From Alphaproteobacteria bacterium (GTDB taxonomy: Bacteria; Pseudomonadota; Alphaproteobacteria; Rhizobiales; Aestuariivirgaceae): DNA of 5,002 nucleotides. The notes under the pieces are model-generated. The model searched no databases, was not told the origin of the DNA, and saw only the letters and a program-made list of their open reading frames with translations. Below, piece after piece: positions 1-5,002 of the stretch. How positions within the stretch are numbered: position 1 is the first letter of the stretch; each line of letters starts with the position of its first letter. The stretch spans positions 1-5,002 of the forward strand of contig VAZZ01000323.1 in assembly GCA_005884715.1 (NCBI GenBank), given 5' to 3'. A program made the translations under genes and the position numbers.

Positions 1-713
1 AATTCGGCACGTCCAAGGGGATTGCCTCGGAAGCCGAGAAACTGCGCATAAGGCCGTGGGAAATTGCCATCGATGGCGAGATCGACAAGCCCTTCGTGAT
101 CGGTATCGACGATCTCTTGAAGAAAGTCACGCTCGAGGAGCGCATCTATCGCCATCGCTGCGTGGAGGCCTGGTCGATGGTAGTGCCATGGTCGGGCTTT
201 CCGCTGAAGAAGCTGGTGGAGACCGCCCAACCGAAGGCCGGTGCCAAATATGTGCGGTTCGAGACCTTCAACGATCCGGAAATGGCGTCGGGCCAGCAGC
301 CCGGCCTCTTCGGCAGCATGCCGTGGCCTTATGTCGAGGGACTCACCCTGGCGGAGGCGATGCATGACCTGGCCTTCGTCGTCACCGGTGGCTATGGCAA
401 GCCGGTGGCGAAATCGATGGGAGCGCCGATCCGTATCCATTTGCCATGGAAATACGGGTTCAAATCGATCAAATCGATCGTCAAAGTGAGTTTCGTGAAA
501 GAACGTCCCATTGGCATGTGGGAACAGCTGCAGGCCTCAGAATACGGCTTCTGGGCCAATGTGAATCCGCAAGTGCCGCATCCCCGCTGGAGCCAGGCAT
601 CCGAGCAGGTTCTGGGCACTGGCGAGCGTGTCGATACGCAGCTCTTCAATGGCTATGGCGAGTTCGTGGCGCCCCTCTATGCAGGACTCGAGAGCGAAAA
701 CCTCTATATGTAA
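1..713 (+). CDS. msrP: Protein-methionine-sulfoxide reductase catalytic subunit MsrP (YedY), 5' end missing
   Basis: Periplasmic molybdopterin enzyme that reduces methionine sulfoxide in oxidised envelope proteins, normally fed with electrons from the quinone pool by the membrane haem protein MsrQ. The frame is open from base 3 and gives 236 residues to the TAA at 711-713. It starts inside the cofactor-binding segment, at the Phe-Gly of the family NNFYEFG motif, so the Tat signal peptide and first part of the domain lie upstream. The RCVEAWSMVVPW motif carries the molybdenum-ligating cysteine (codon 159-161). Further family blocks follow: PYVEGL, GAPIRIHLPWKYGFKSIKSI, EYGFWANVNP and HPRWSQA. 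The C-terminus ends near the usual place for the family. No msrQ follows: the next 700 bases hold no intact gene. The family call is very secure because the match to E. coli YedY is close over the whole visible length. Confidence 0.95.
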   Translation, partial: FGTSKGIASEAEKLRIRPWEIAIDGEIDKPFVIGIDDLLKKVTLEERIYRHRCVEAWSMVVPWSGFPLKKLVETAQPKAGAKYVRFETFNDPEMASGQQPGLFGSMPWPYVEGLTLAEAMHDLAFVVTGGYGKPVAKSMGAPIRIHLPWKYGFKSIKSIVKVSFVKERPIGMWEQLQASEYGFWANVNPQVPHPRWSQASEQVLGTGERVDTQLFNGYGEFVAPLYAGLESENLYM

Positions 714-766
714 ACATTCGCGCCGCTCGGGGACGCTCGTCACATTTATCGAAAGCCGATGACCGT

Positions 767-796
767 AAAGAAAAGGCCGGACAACTCTGTCCGGCC
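767..796 (-). terminator. Intrinsic terminator, minus strand
   Basis: A perfect 9-bp stem (GGCCGGACA at 775-783, TGTCCGGCC at 788-796) closes a 4-base loop. On the plus strand it is preceded by AAAGAAAA (767-774), so read on the minus strand the GC-rich hairpin is followed by TTTTCTTT, the classic intrinsic terminator layout. No T-run follows it on the plus strand, so it is a poor terminator for msrP, although it could protect that mRNA's 3' end. The minus-strand transcript it ends is either a small RNA starting in the structured stretch to its right or a long 3' extension of trxB-lsrB. Confidence 0.6.
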
Positions 797-945
797 AAGG
801 ATATGGGCTTGTCCCGGTAAGGGACGCTTCCGGTCCGGGTGAGGGTGGTCCGGAAACATCAGCGGAGCGATACAAGGGGAGGGAGTAACCTCCGCTGCTC
901 GTGCATTCCCAATGAATGCGACCATGTGAGGATGCCCTTTTCCCT
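775..945 (-). ncRNA. Candidate structured small RNA (minus strand), low confidence
   Basis: This gene-free stretch holds five successive inverted repeats: 903-908/914-919 (GCATTC/GAATGC, perfect), 861-867/890-896 (AGCGGAG/CTCCGCT), 828-836/847-855 (one mismatch), 811-815/821-825 (GTCCC/GGGAC) and 775-783/788-796 (perfect, 9 bp). Read on the minus strand the last one is a proper intrinsic terminator, so the set looks like the body of a small RNA of about 120-170 nt. The loop of the 861-896 stem would expose CTCCCTCCCC (complement of 876-885), a pyrimidine-rich, anti-Shine-Dalgarno-like string of the sort found in rhizobial trans-acting RNAs. No convincing promoter is visible; the right boundary is a guess. 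The stretch could instead be a structured 3' tail of a longer transcript or chance repeats. Confidence 0.28.
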
Positions 946-947
946 TA

Positions 948-980
948 TGTCAGACAAGCTGACACATCTCATGGGTGTCA
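948..980. promoter_or_regulatory. Clustered TGTCA/TGACA inverted repeats, possible operator
   Basis: Three half-sites alternate in orientation: TGTCA at 948-952, TGACAC at 960-965 and GTGTCA at 975-980. The first pair is separated by 7 bases. The second pair is a perfect 6-bp dyad separated by 9 bases. The dense dyad symmetry in a gene-free stretch suggests a regulator binding site. It lies just upstream of the candidate minus-strand RNA and upstream of the exporter remnant on the plus strand. No T-run follows, so it is not a terminator. The binding protein is unknown. Confidence 0.3.
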
Positions 981-1129
981 TGCTGGACTCGCATGGCATT
1001 GATTTTTCATGACTTTGGATGGTGATCCAACCAAGCTCCCGAAGATGATCGATTCCAATGAGTTGCAACGAACGGGCCCTGCAGTTTCGCATTTCGTGCA
1101 TGCCGCGACAGACTGCACGAGGTCATGAG

Positions 1130-1298
1130 AGCGCCTATGTGCTGCTCGCGACATTCATGGTGGTGAGTGTCCCGTTGTTCAGTGTGGATCCCGTTCGGCT
1201 GCGGTGTGAGGCGCTGGCTCGATGATCCGAAACGTCTGCGCATCTTCAATTTGACCGTGGCAATCCTATTGGTGCTGTCGCTGATCTCAGCCTTCTGG
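1130..1298 (+). pseudogene. LysE/RhtB-family exporter, frameshifted C-terminal remnant
   Basis: The family comprises inner-membrane amino-acid and metabolite exporters of roughly 200 residues with six membrane helices. Only the last 50 or so residues are recognisable, in two frames. From 1130 frame 2 reads AYVLLATFMVVSVP, like the fifth helix. From about 1182 frame 3 reads VWIPFGCGVRRWLDDPKRLR and then IFNLTVAILLVLSLI, the characteristic W-x-x-FG, DPKRLRIFN and final hydrophobic helix of the family. The reading frame therefore breaks between about 1172 and 1186 (net +1 or -2). The normal stop after the last helix is gone, the frame running on to TAG at 1419-1421 and just touching the convergent lsrB. 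I find no N-terminal part in 714-1129 in any frame. This is best read as a decayed gene; a sequencing error could explain the frameshift but not the missing front half. Confidence 0.6.
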
Positions 1299-1417
1299 CA
1301 TGGATGGTTCGTCAGCCCATACGGATCAGACCACTTCACCCCAATCGCGGCGGCGCGCTTCCAGCGCTCCATCAACCCCTTGGCGCAAGTTCCATCGGCT
1401 GTCGATCCGCCTTTAAG

Positions 1418-2305
1418 CTAGAAGCTCCATTCCTTTGCTTTCGACACAAGGAAGTCGCGGAATACGGTGACGCGCTTCGAATCCTTGAGTTCTTCCGGGT
1501 AGACAAAATAGGTATCGAATTGCGGTGTCTCGACCGGGAGGTTGACCTGGACCAGGATGGAATTGTTGCCGACGATATAGTCGGCGAGAGACGCGATGCC
1601 GACGCCCGCTTCGACCACACGGCGCAGGCCATAGGCATTGTTCACGCGCAGGAAAGGCCGCCTTATGTCGCCGTCCATGCGCCCTGCAGTCTCAAGCCAG
1701 TTGACGGAGGTGAGGTAAGTCGGGGCCTGGCCGAAGGTCACGATGCGGTGATTGTCGAGATCCTCGACCGATTTCGGCATGCCGAACTTCTTGATATATT
1801 CGGGCGCGGCATAAATGTGGTGATGCACGGTGAAGAGCTTGCGCTGGATGAGATCGGGCTGCACTGGCCGTCTCAACCTGATCGCCACATCGGCCTCGCG
1901 CATCGCGAGATCGAGCTCGCGGTCATCGAGCATCAGGGTCACCTGGATTTGCGGATAGAGATCGGTGAATTCGGTGAGATGCGGGGTGAGCCACACCGAG
2001 CCCAAGCCTACCGTGGTGGTGATGCGCAACTCACCGGTAGGCTTGTCCTTTGAATCCATGAGGCGCGTCTGGGCCGCGGCGAGCTTGGCGAAAACGTCAT
2101 GGGCAGTGCGATAGAGAACTTCGCCCTGTTCGGTAAGGATGAGGCCACGGGCGTGACGATGGAACAGCGCGACATTCAAATCCTGCTCGAGCGAGCTGAT
2201 CTGCCGGCTCACCGCCGATTGCGAGAGGCCGAGATCGTGGCCCGCATGGGTGAAGGAGCCGGCCTCCGCGACGGCATGAAAGATTCTGAGCTTGTCCCAA
2301 TCCAT
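1418..2305 (-). CDS. lsrB: LysR-family transcriptional regulator, LsrB/VtlR type
   Basis: Cytoplasmic DNA-binding regulator of 295 residues, normal length for the family. Residues 3-62 form the winged helix-turn-helix (FHAVAEAGSFTHAGHDLGLS, then QSAVSRQISSLEQDL). Residues 90-290 form the two-lobed effector-binding domain with RITTTVGLGSVWLTPHL, QRKLFTVHHHIYAAP and a C-terminal SKAKEWSF. The start MDWDKLRIFH and much of the sequence match what I recall of Sinorhizobium LsrB and Brucella VtlR, which act in oxidative-stress resistance, envelope and symbiosis or virulence, and activate AbcR small RNAs in Brucella. An in-frame stop 18 bases upstream of the ATG fixes the start region; no strong Shine-Dalgarno is visible, only a purine-rich AAGAAGAAAAAG. 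It follows trxB by 52 bases on the same strand, so co-transcription is likely. Oddly it has no cysteine at all, although cysteines are reported to matter for redox sensing in rhizobial LsrB. Confidence 0.88.
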   Translation of the reverse strand: MDWDKLRIFHAVAEAGSFTHAGHDLGLSQSAVSRQISSLEQDLNVALFHRHARGLILTEQGEVLYRTAHDVFAKLAAAQTRLMDSKDKPTGELRITTTVGLGSVWLTPHLTEFTDLYPQIQVTLMLDDRELDLAMREADVAIRLRRPVQPDLIQRKLFTVHHHIYAAPEYIKKFGMPKSVEDLDNHRIVTFGQAPTYLTSVNWLETAGRMDGDIRRPFLRVNNAYGLRRVVEAGVGIASLADYIVGNNSILVQVNLPVETPQFDTYFVYPEELKDSKRVTVFRDFLVSKAKEWSF

Positions 2306-2357
2306 AGCAATGCTTTTTCTTCTTTATGCATTGCCTATTCCCGCAATGCCGTTGCCT

Positions 2358-3320
2358 CTACTCCGCCGCTTCGCGCAAATGTTCTTGTGCGGCGAGCCAT
2401 CGTTCAACCTCGAGCGCCGCCATGCAGCCCATGCCGGCGGCCGTCACGGCCTGGCGATAGATATCGTCAGTCACATCGCCTGCCGCATAGACACCCGGTA
2501 CGGATGTTGCGGTGGAACGGCCTTCAGTGATGATGTAACCTGAGGCATTGAGCGGCAGCTGATTGGCGAAGAGTTCGGTTGACGGCTTGTGGCCGATGGC
2601 GATGAAGACGCCATCGACGGTAAGTTTTTGCACTGTGCCGGTTTTAAGATTCCTGATCTTGGCGGCGGTGACGCCCTTGGGGTCGTCAGCGCCTTCGACT
2701 TCCTCGAGCACCGAGTCCCATATCACCTTGATCTTCGGGTGAGAGAAGAGGCGGTTCTGCAGGATTTTTTCGGCACGGAAGTGATCGCGGCGGTGGACGA
2801 TCGTGACCTCGCTGGCGAGATTGGTGAGAAAGAGAGCTTCCTCGACCGCAGTATTACCGCCCCCGATTACGACCACTTTCCTGTCGCGATAGAAGAAACC
2901 GTCACAGGTGGCGCAAGCCGAGACGCCAAAACCCTGGAAACGCTGCTCGGAAGGCAGCCCCAGCCATCTGGCTTGGGCACCGGTCGCAATGATAAGCGCA
3001 TCGCAAGTATAAACCTGGCCCGAATCGCCCTTGAGCCAGAAGGGGCGCTGATTGAGCCTCACCTCAACGATATGATCGGAGATGATCTCGGTGCCGACAT
3101 GGCGGGCCTGGGCCTCCATCTGCTGCATCAGCCAGGGGCCCTGGATGACATCGGCGAAGCCCGGATAATTCTCGACATCCGTCGTGATCGTCATCTGACC
3201 GCCGGGCTGAATGCCCTGGATCATCAACGGTCTCAGCATGGCGCGGGCGGCATAGATCGCAGCCGTATATCCCGCCGGGCCTGATCCAAGGATCAGGACG
3301 CGAACATGACGATCAGTCAT
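2358..3320 (-). CDS. trxB: Thioredoxin-disulfide reductase TrxB
   Basis: Cytosolic FAD flavoenzyme that uses NADPH to reduce thioredoxin, sustaining ribonucleotide reductase, peroxide defence and disulfide turnover. The 320 residues are typical of the bacterial low-molecular-weight form. In order: FAD-binding GSGPAG at 12-17, PGGQM at 39-43, the redox-active CATC at 136-139, NADPH-binding VIGGGNTAVEE at 151-161 with the 2'-phosphate-binding HRRDHFRA at 176-183, and the second FAD motif GDVTDDIYRQAVTAAGMGC at 281-299. All key residues are present, so it should be active. The ATG has a good AGGAG six bases upstream. It is first in a probable trxB-lsrB operon and is divergent from lrp. The leader, if transcription begins near 3433, contains two long palindromes. 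Confidence 0.97.
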   Translation of the reverse strand: MTDRHVRVLILGSGPAGYTAAIYAARAMLRPLMIQGIQPGGQMTITTDVENYPGFADVIQGPWLMQQMEAQARHVGTEIISDHIVEVRLNQRPFWLKGDSGQVYTCDALIIATGAQARWLGLPSEQRFQGFGVSACATCDGFFYRDRKVVVIGGGNTAVEEALFLTNLASEVTIVHRRDHFRAEKILQNRLFSHPKIKVIWDSVLEEVEGADDPKGVTAAKIRNLKTGTVQKLTVDGVFIAIGHKPSTELFANQLPLNASGYIITEGRSTATSVPGVYAAGDVTDDIYRQAVTAAGMGCMAALEVERWLAAQEHLREAAE

Positions 3321-3326
3321 GGCTCA

Positions 3327-3331
3327 CTCCT
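3327..3331 (-). promoter_or_regulatory. Ribosome binding site of trxB
   Basis: AGGAG on the minus strand, six bases before the trxB ATG. It is directly preceded, with no gap, by the closing arm of the 3332-3363 hairpin, so folding of that hairpin could affect ribosome access. Confidence 0.7.
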
Positions 3332-3363
3332 AGAGCCTTTTCCGGTTTGGATTAAAAGGCTCT
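3332..3363. repeat. Perfect 10-bp inverted repeat (AGAGCCTTTT / AAAAGGCTCT)
   Basis: Arms at 3332-3341 and 3354-3363 are perfectly complementary around a 12-base centre. It resembles the AGAGC...GCTCT palindromes that I recall being dispersed between genes in many Hyphomicrobiales, but dispersal cannot be tested from one window. In RNA read toward trxB it would form a hairpin ending exactly at the Shine-Dalgarno. Confidence 0.65.
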
Positions 3364-3374
3364 TGTTGAATATG

Positions 3375-3424
3375 TGGAGCGCTTCCCCGCCGCCAAAGTC
3401 GGGCATGTGGCGGAAAGCGCTCCA
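3375..3424. repeat. Second long palindrome (TGGAGCGCTT / AAGCGCTCCA)
   Basis: Perfect 10-bp arms at 3375-3384 and 3415-3424, continued inward after a small internal loop by CCGCC (3387-3391) pairing with GGCGG (3409-3413). It sits 11 bases from the first palindrome, so the two form a tandem hairpin unit of about 93 bases between trxB and lrp. It is probably a palindromic intergenic repeat element, or a structured leader for trxB. There is no T-run, so it is not an obvious terminator. Confidence 0.6.
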
Positions 3425-3439
3425 GTGGTATGACGGCAC

Positions 3440-3467
3440 AACATAGCTTATTTGGAAGCTTTCTCAA
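3440..3467 (-). promoter_or_regulatory. Possible trxB promoter
   Basis: On the minus strand TTGAGA (complement of 3462-3467) is separated by 16 bases from TATGTT (complement of 3440-3445), a moderate match to a housekeeping sigma-70 promoter. Transcription would start near 3433, giving a leader of about 112 bases that includes both palindromes. This is by eye only. Confidence 0.3.
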
Positions 3468-3503
3468 CCCTTTGACTATCAGTTGTGCATAGTGCGATGC
3501 CTC

Positions 3504-3534
3504 TTGCGCATTCTTGAAATTTTATTGCTATAGT
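3504..3534 (+). promoter_or_regulatory. Possible lrp promoter, close to the start codon
   Basis: TATAGT at 3529-3534 is a good -10 box. TTGCGC at 3504-3509 is a weaker -35 at a long 19-base spacing. The -10 box ends only eight bases before the lrp ATG, so transcription would begin at about 3541 and the mRNA would be leaderless or nearly so. Upstream AT-rich sequence and the GCAT-N6-ATGC dyad (3487-3500) might serve Lrp autoregulation. Confidence 0.35.
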
Positions 3535-3542
3535 GCTTCGCC

Positions 3543-4016
3543 ATGACGGTCACGGGGCAGCTCGATGCCATCGACTGGAGGATACTCAGGACCCTCCAGG
3601 ATGATGGGCGCATCACCAATGTGGAACTTGCTGAAAAGGTGGGACTTTCGCCGCCGCCTTGCCTACGCCGGGTAAGGGCGCTGGAGGAGGCCGGCTACAT
3701 CACAGGCTATCGGGCCATGCTCAATGCCGAGAAACTGGGCTTCGAGGTCATGGTTTTCGCCATGGTAGGCCTCAAGAGCCAGGCGGAAAGCGAACTCACC
3801 CAGTTCATCGAACGGGTCAAAAGCTGGCCTCTAGTGCGCGAATGCTATGCCGTCTCGGGCGAGGCCGATTTCATGCTCAAATGCGTGGGGCCCAATCTCC
3901 ACGCCATGCAGGATTTCATCATCAAGGATCTCACCGCCGCCGCCAATGTCGACAGCGTGAAAACGACGCTGATCTTGAGGCGCGACAAATACGAGCCCGG
4001 AATCCCCATTACATGA
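3543..4016 (+). CDS. lrp: Lrp/AsnC-family transcriptional regulator
   Basis: Feast/famine regulator, 157 residues, full family length, acting as dimers or higher oligomers whose DNA binding responds to amino acids or related small molecules. Residues 7-61 form the AsnC-type helix-turn-helix (LDAIDWRILRTLQDDGRIT, recognition helix around PPPCLRRVRALEEAG). Residues 68-150 form the RAM ligand and oligomerisation domain, with the VSGEADFMLKC turn at 104-114 and VKTTLILRRDKY near the end. The TAG at 3531-3533 lies in frame, so translation cannot begin further upstream than the ATG used. No Shine-Dalgarno precedes it, in keeping with a leaderless mRNA. It overlaps the downstream transporter start by ATGA, so the two are translated from one message. 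It is divergent from trxB. Which Lrp paralogue it is cannot be settled here; its ligand is unknown. Confidence 0.92.
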   Translation: MTVTGQLDAIDWRILRTLQDDGRITNVELAEKVGLSPPPCLRRVRALEEAGYITGYRAMLNAEKLGFEVMVFAMVGLKSQAESELTQFIERVKSWPLVRECYAVSGEADFMLKCVGPNLHAMQDFIIKDLTAAANVDSVKTTLILRRDKYEPGIPIT

Positions 4017-5002
4017 GCGATGTAACAGGCGAGGCGGGCGGCACCTCCGCCAAGGGCTGGTTCAGCCTGACGTCATCGGCCCTCACCGCCGTCGTCGTGG
4101 GTTTTGCCTCGACCATCCTGATCATCATGCAGGCGGCGGATAAGGTCGGCGCCAATGAGGCGGAGAAAGCCTCCTGGGCCGCCTCCTTGTGTATCGGCCA
4201 GGCGATCATCACACTCGTCCTGAGCTGGCGCTACAAGATGCCGATCATTGCCGCCTGGTCGACGCCGGGTGCTGCCCTCATCGGTGCCACTACGATGGGC
4301 ATCGACTATCCAAGCGCCATTGGTGCCTTCATTGCGGCGGGCCTTCTCGCCTGTATTACCGCACTTCTGACCCCCGTGGCACGCCTCATCGAAAGAATTC
4401 CGAGCTCCATTGCCGCCGGCATGCTGGCTGGCGTGCTGCTGCACTATACTTTGGGGGTGCCGGGGGCTGCCATCGATCTGCCCTGGCTAGTGCTGCCGCT
4501 GATCGTCATCTTCTTCGGCTTGCGCGTCTGGCAGCCGCTTTTCACCCAGCCGGTATGGCCCACGCCTAGCTTCAACTGGCCTGTCATCGTTGGCCTTGGC
4601 CTACCGCTCTATCTGGTGACCATGGCGTCGCAGAATCTCCCCGGTTTCGCCGTGCTGAAGGCATCGGGCTATCAACCGCCGGTCACCGGATCACTGTGGG
4701 TGACGGGAATCGGTTCGATCATCTTTGCACCCTTCGGCTCGCATCAGCTCAACCTCGCGGCGATCACCGCCTCGATCGTCACCGGGCCCGAATCCCATCC
4801 CGATCCCCAGAAACGCTGGCTCGTCGCCTGGCCCTATCTTGTCTTCTACATCCTGGTCGGGCTCGCGGCGGCGAGCTTCGTCGCCATTCTGGGCGGCCTG
4901 CCCAAACCCCTGATCACGGCGATCGCCGGCCTTGCTCTCTTCGCACCCTTGCTTGGCGGCGCCACCCAAATGTTCAAGAACAATGGTGAGATCGAAGCGG
5001 CG
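4013..5002 (+). CDS. benE: BenE-family (benzoate/H+ symporter-like) membrane transporter, 3' end missing
   Basis: Inner-membrane carrier related to Acinetobacter BenE and E. coli YdcO, part of the wider nucleobase/anion transporter fold. The 330 visible residues are open to the window end; the family is usually about 390-400, so the last helices are missing. Many hydrophobic segments are seen from residue 23 on. Family signatures are AWSTPGAALIGA (81-92), IPSSIAAGMLAGVLL (129-143), LPLYLVTMASQNLPG (197-211), PFGSHQLNLAAITASI (240-255) and TGPESHPDPQKRW (257-269). The final NNGEIEAA matches the position of NERERDAA in YdcO. The ATG overlaps the lrp stop as ATGA, indicating translational coupling and probably control of the carrier by the Lrp protein. 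No benzoate catabolism gene is near and an Lrp partner hints at a nitrogenous or amino-acid-related substrate, so benzoate as the cargo is unproven. Confidence 0.88.
   Translation, partial: MSDVTGEAGGTSAKGWFSLTSSALTAVVVGFASTILIIMQAADKVGANEAEKASWAASLCIGQAIITLVLSWRYKMPIIAAWSTPGAALIGATTMGIDYPSAIGAFIAAGLLACITALLTPVARLIERIPSSIAAGMLAGVLLHYTLGVPGAAIDLPWLVLPLIVIFFGLRVWQPLFTQPVWPTPSFNWPVIVGLGLPLYLVTMASQNLPGFAVLKASGYQPPVTGSLWVTGIGSIIFAPFGSHQLNLAAITASIVTGPESHPDPQKRWLVAWPYLVFYILVGLAAASFVAILGGLPKPLITAIAGLALFAPLLGGATQMFKNNGEIEAA

Noticed and set aside
1..13. Window opens with AATTCGGCAC, like the EcoRI cDNA-cloning adapter
   Set aside because: It translates in frame to the family-conserved F-G-T-S-K of MsrP, so it is native coding sequence that happens to resemble the adapter.
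455..490. Short tandem repeat AAATCGATC x2 inside msrP
   Set aside because: It encodes the conserved FKSIKSIV stretch that YedY homologues also have; no expansion.
828..855. Possible msrP terminator
   Set aside because: Imperfect dyad with no following T-run on the plus strand; kept only as part of the structured stretch.
870..960. Plus-strand GGGGAGGGAGTAA resembling the start of a yybP-ykoY manganese riboswitch
   Set aside because: The remaining conserved core elements could not be found and no intact gene follows; the resemblance is to a few bases only.
859..1101. 80-residue minus-strand open frame
   Set aside because: No recognisable domain, no ribosome binding site, arginine/serine-rich composition typical of a chance frame.
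1304..2053. 249-residue plus-strand frame opposite lsrB
   Set aside because: Antisense shadow of a strongly conserved LysR gene, rich in H, R and G, with no family resemblance.
2589..3284. 231-residue plus-strand frame opposite trxB
   Set aside because: Antisense shadow of trxB, whose every catalytic and cofactor motif is intact on the other strand.
4073..4444. 123-residue minus-strand frame opposite the transporter
   Set aside because: Low-complexity antisense shadow (G, D, R, H rich); the plus-strand frame shows clear BenE motifs.

Overview
The window looks like chromosome from a Hyphomicrobiales-type (rhizobial/Brucella-related) alphaproteobacterium. The evidence is GC-rich coding sequence, alphaproteobacterial-style proteins, and the gene set lsrB/vtlR-type LysR regulator, thioredoxin reductase trxB and Lrp-type regulator, which I recall being neighbours in rhizobia. 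No phage, transposon, CRISPR, tRNA or rRNA is visible.

Layout. (1) Positions 1-713, plus strand: the C-terminal two thirds or so of msrP (yedY), the molybdopterin subunit of the periplasmic methionine-sulfoxide reductase. The start lies outside the window and no msrQ follows. (2) Positions 714-1417: a 700-base stretch without an intact gene. Its left part is packed with inverted repeats and holds a good intrinsic terminator that works only on the minus strand; the whole could be a small minus-strand RNA. Its right part carries a frameshifted C-terminal remnant of a LysE/RhtB-family exporter. (3) Positions 1418-3320, minus strand: trxB followed after 52 bases by lsrB, probably one transcript. 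(4) Positions 3321-3542: divergent regulatory region with two long palindromes abutting the trxB ribosome binding site and a promoter-like box very close to the lrp start. (5) Positions 3543-5002, plus strand: an Lrp/AsnC regulator overlapping by four bases a BenE-family membrane transporter that runs off the end.

How it fits together. The left and centre have a redox flavour: MsrP repairs oxidised methionine in the periplasm, TrxB supplies reduced thioredoxin in the cytosol, and LsrB homologues link oxidative stress, envelope and host-association genes in rhizobia and Brucella. The Lrp-transporter pair looks like a separate regulator-plus-carrier operon. I see no clearly new multi-gene system. 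The points most worth following up are the structured minus-strand RNA candidate, the cysteine-free LsrB, the hairpin touching the trxB Shine-Dalgarno, and the decayed exporter.
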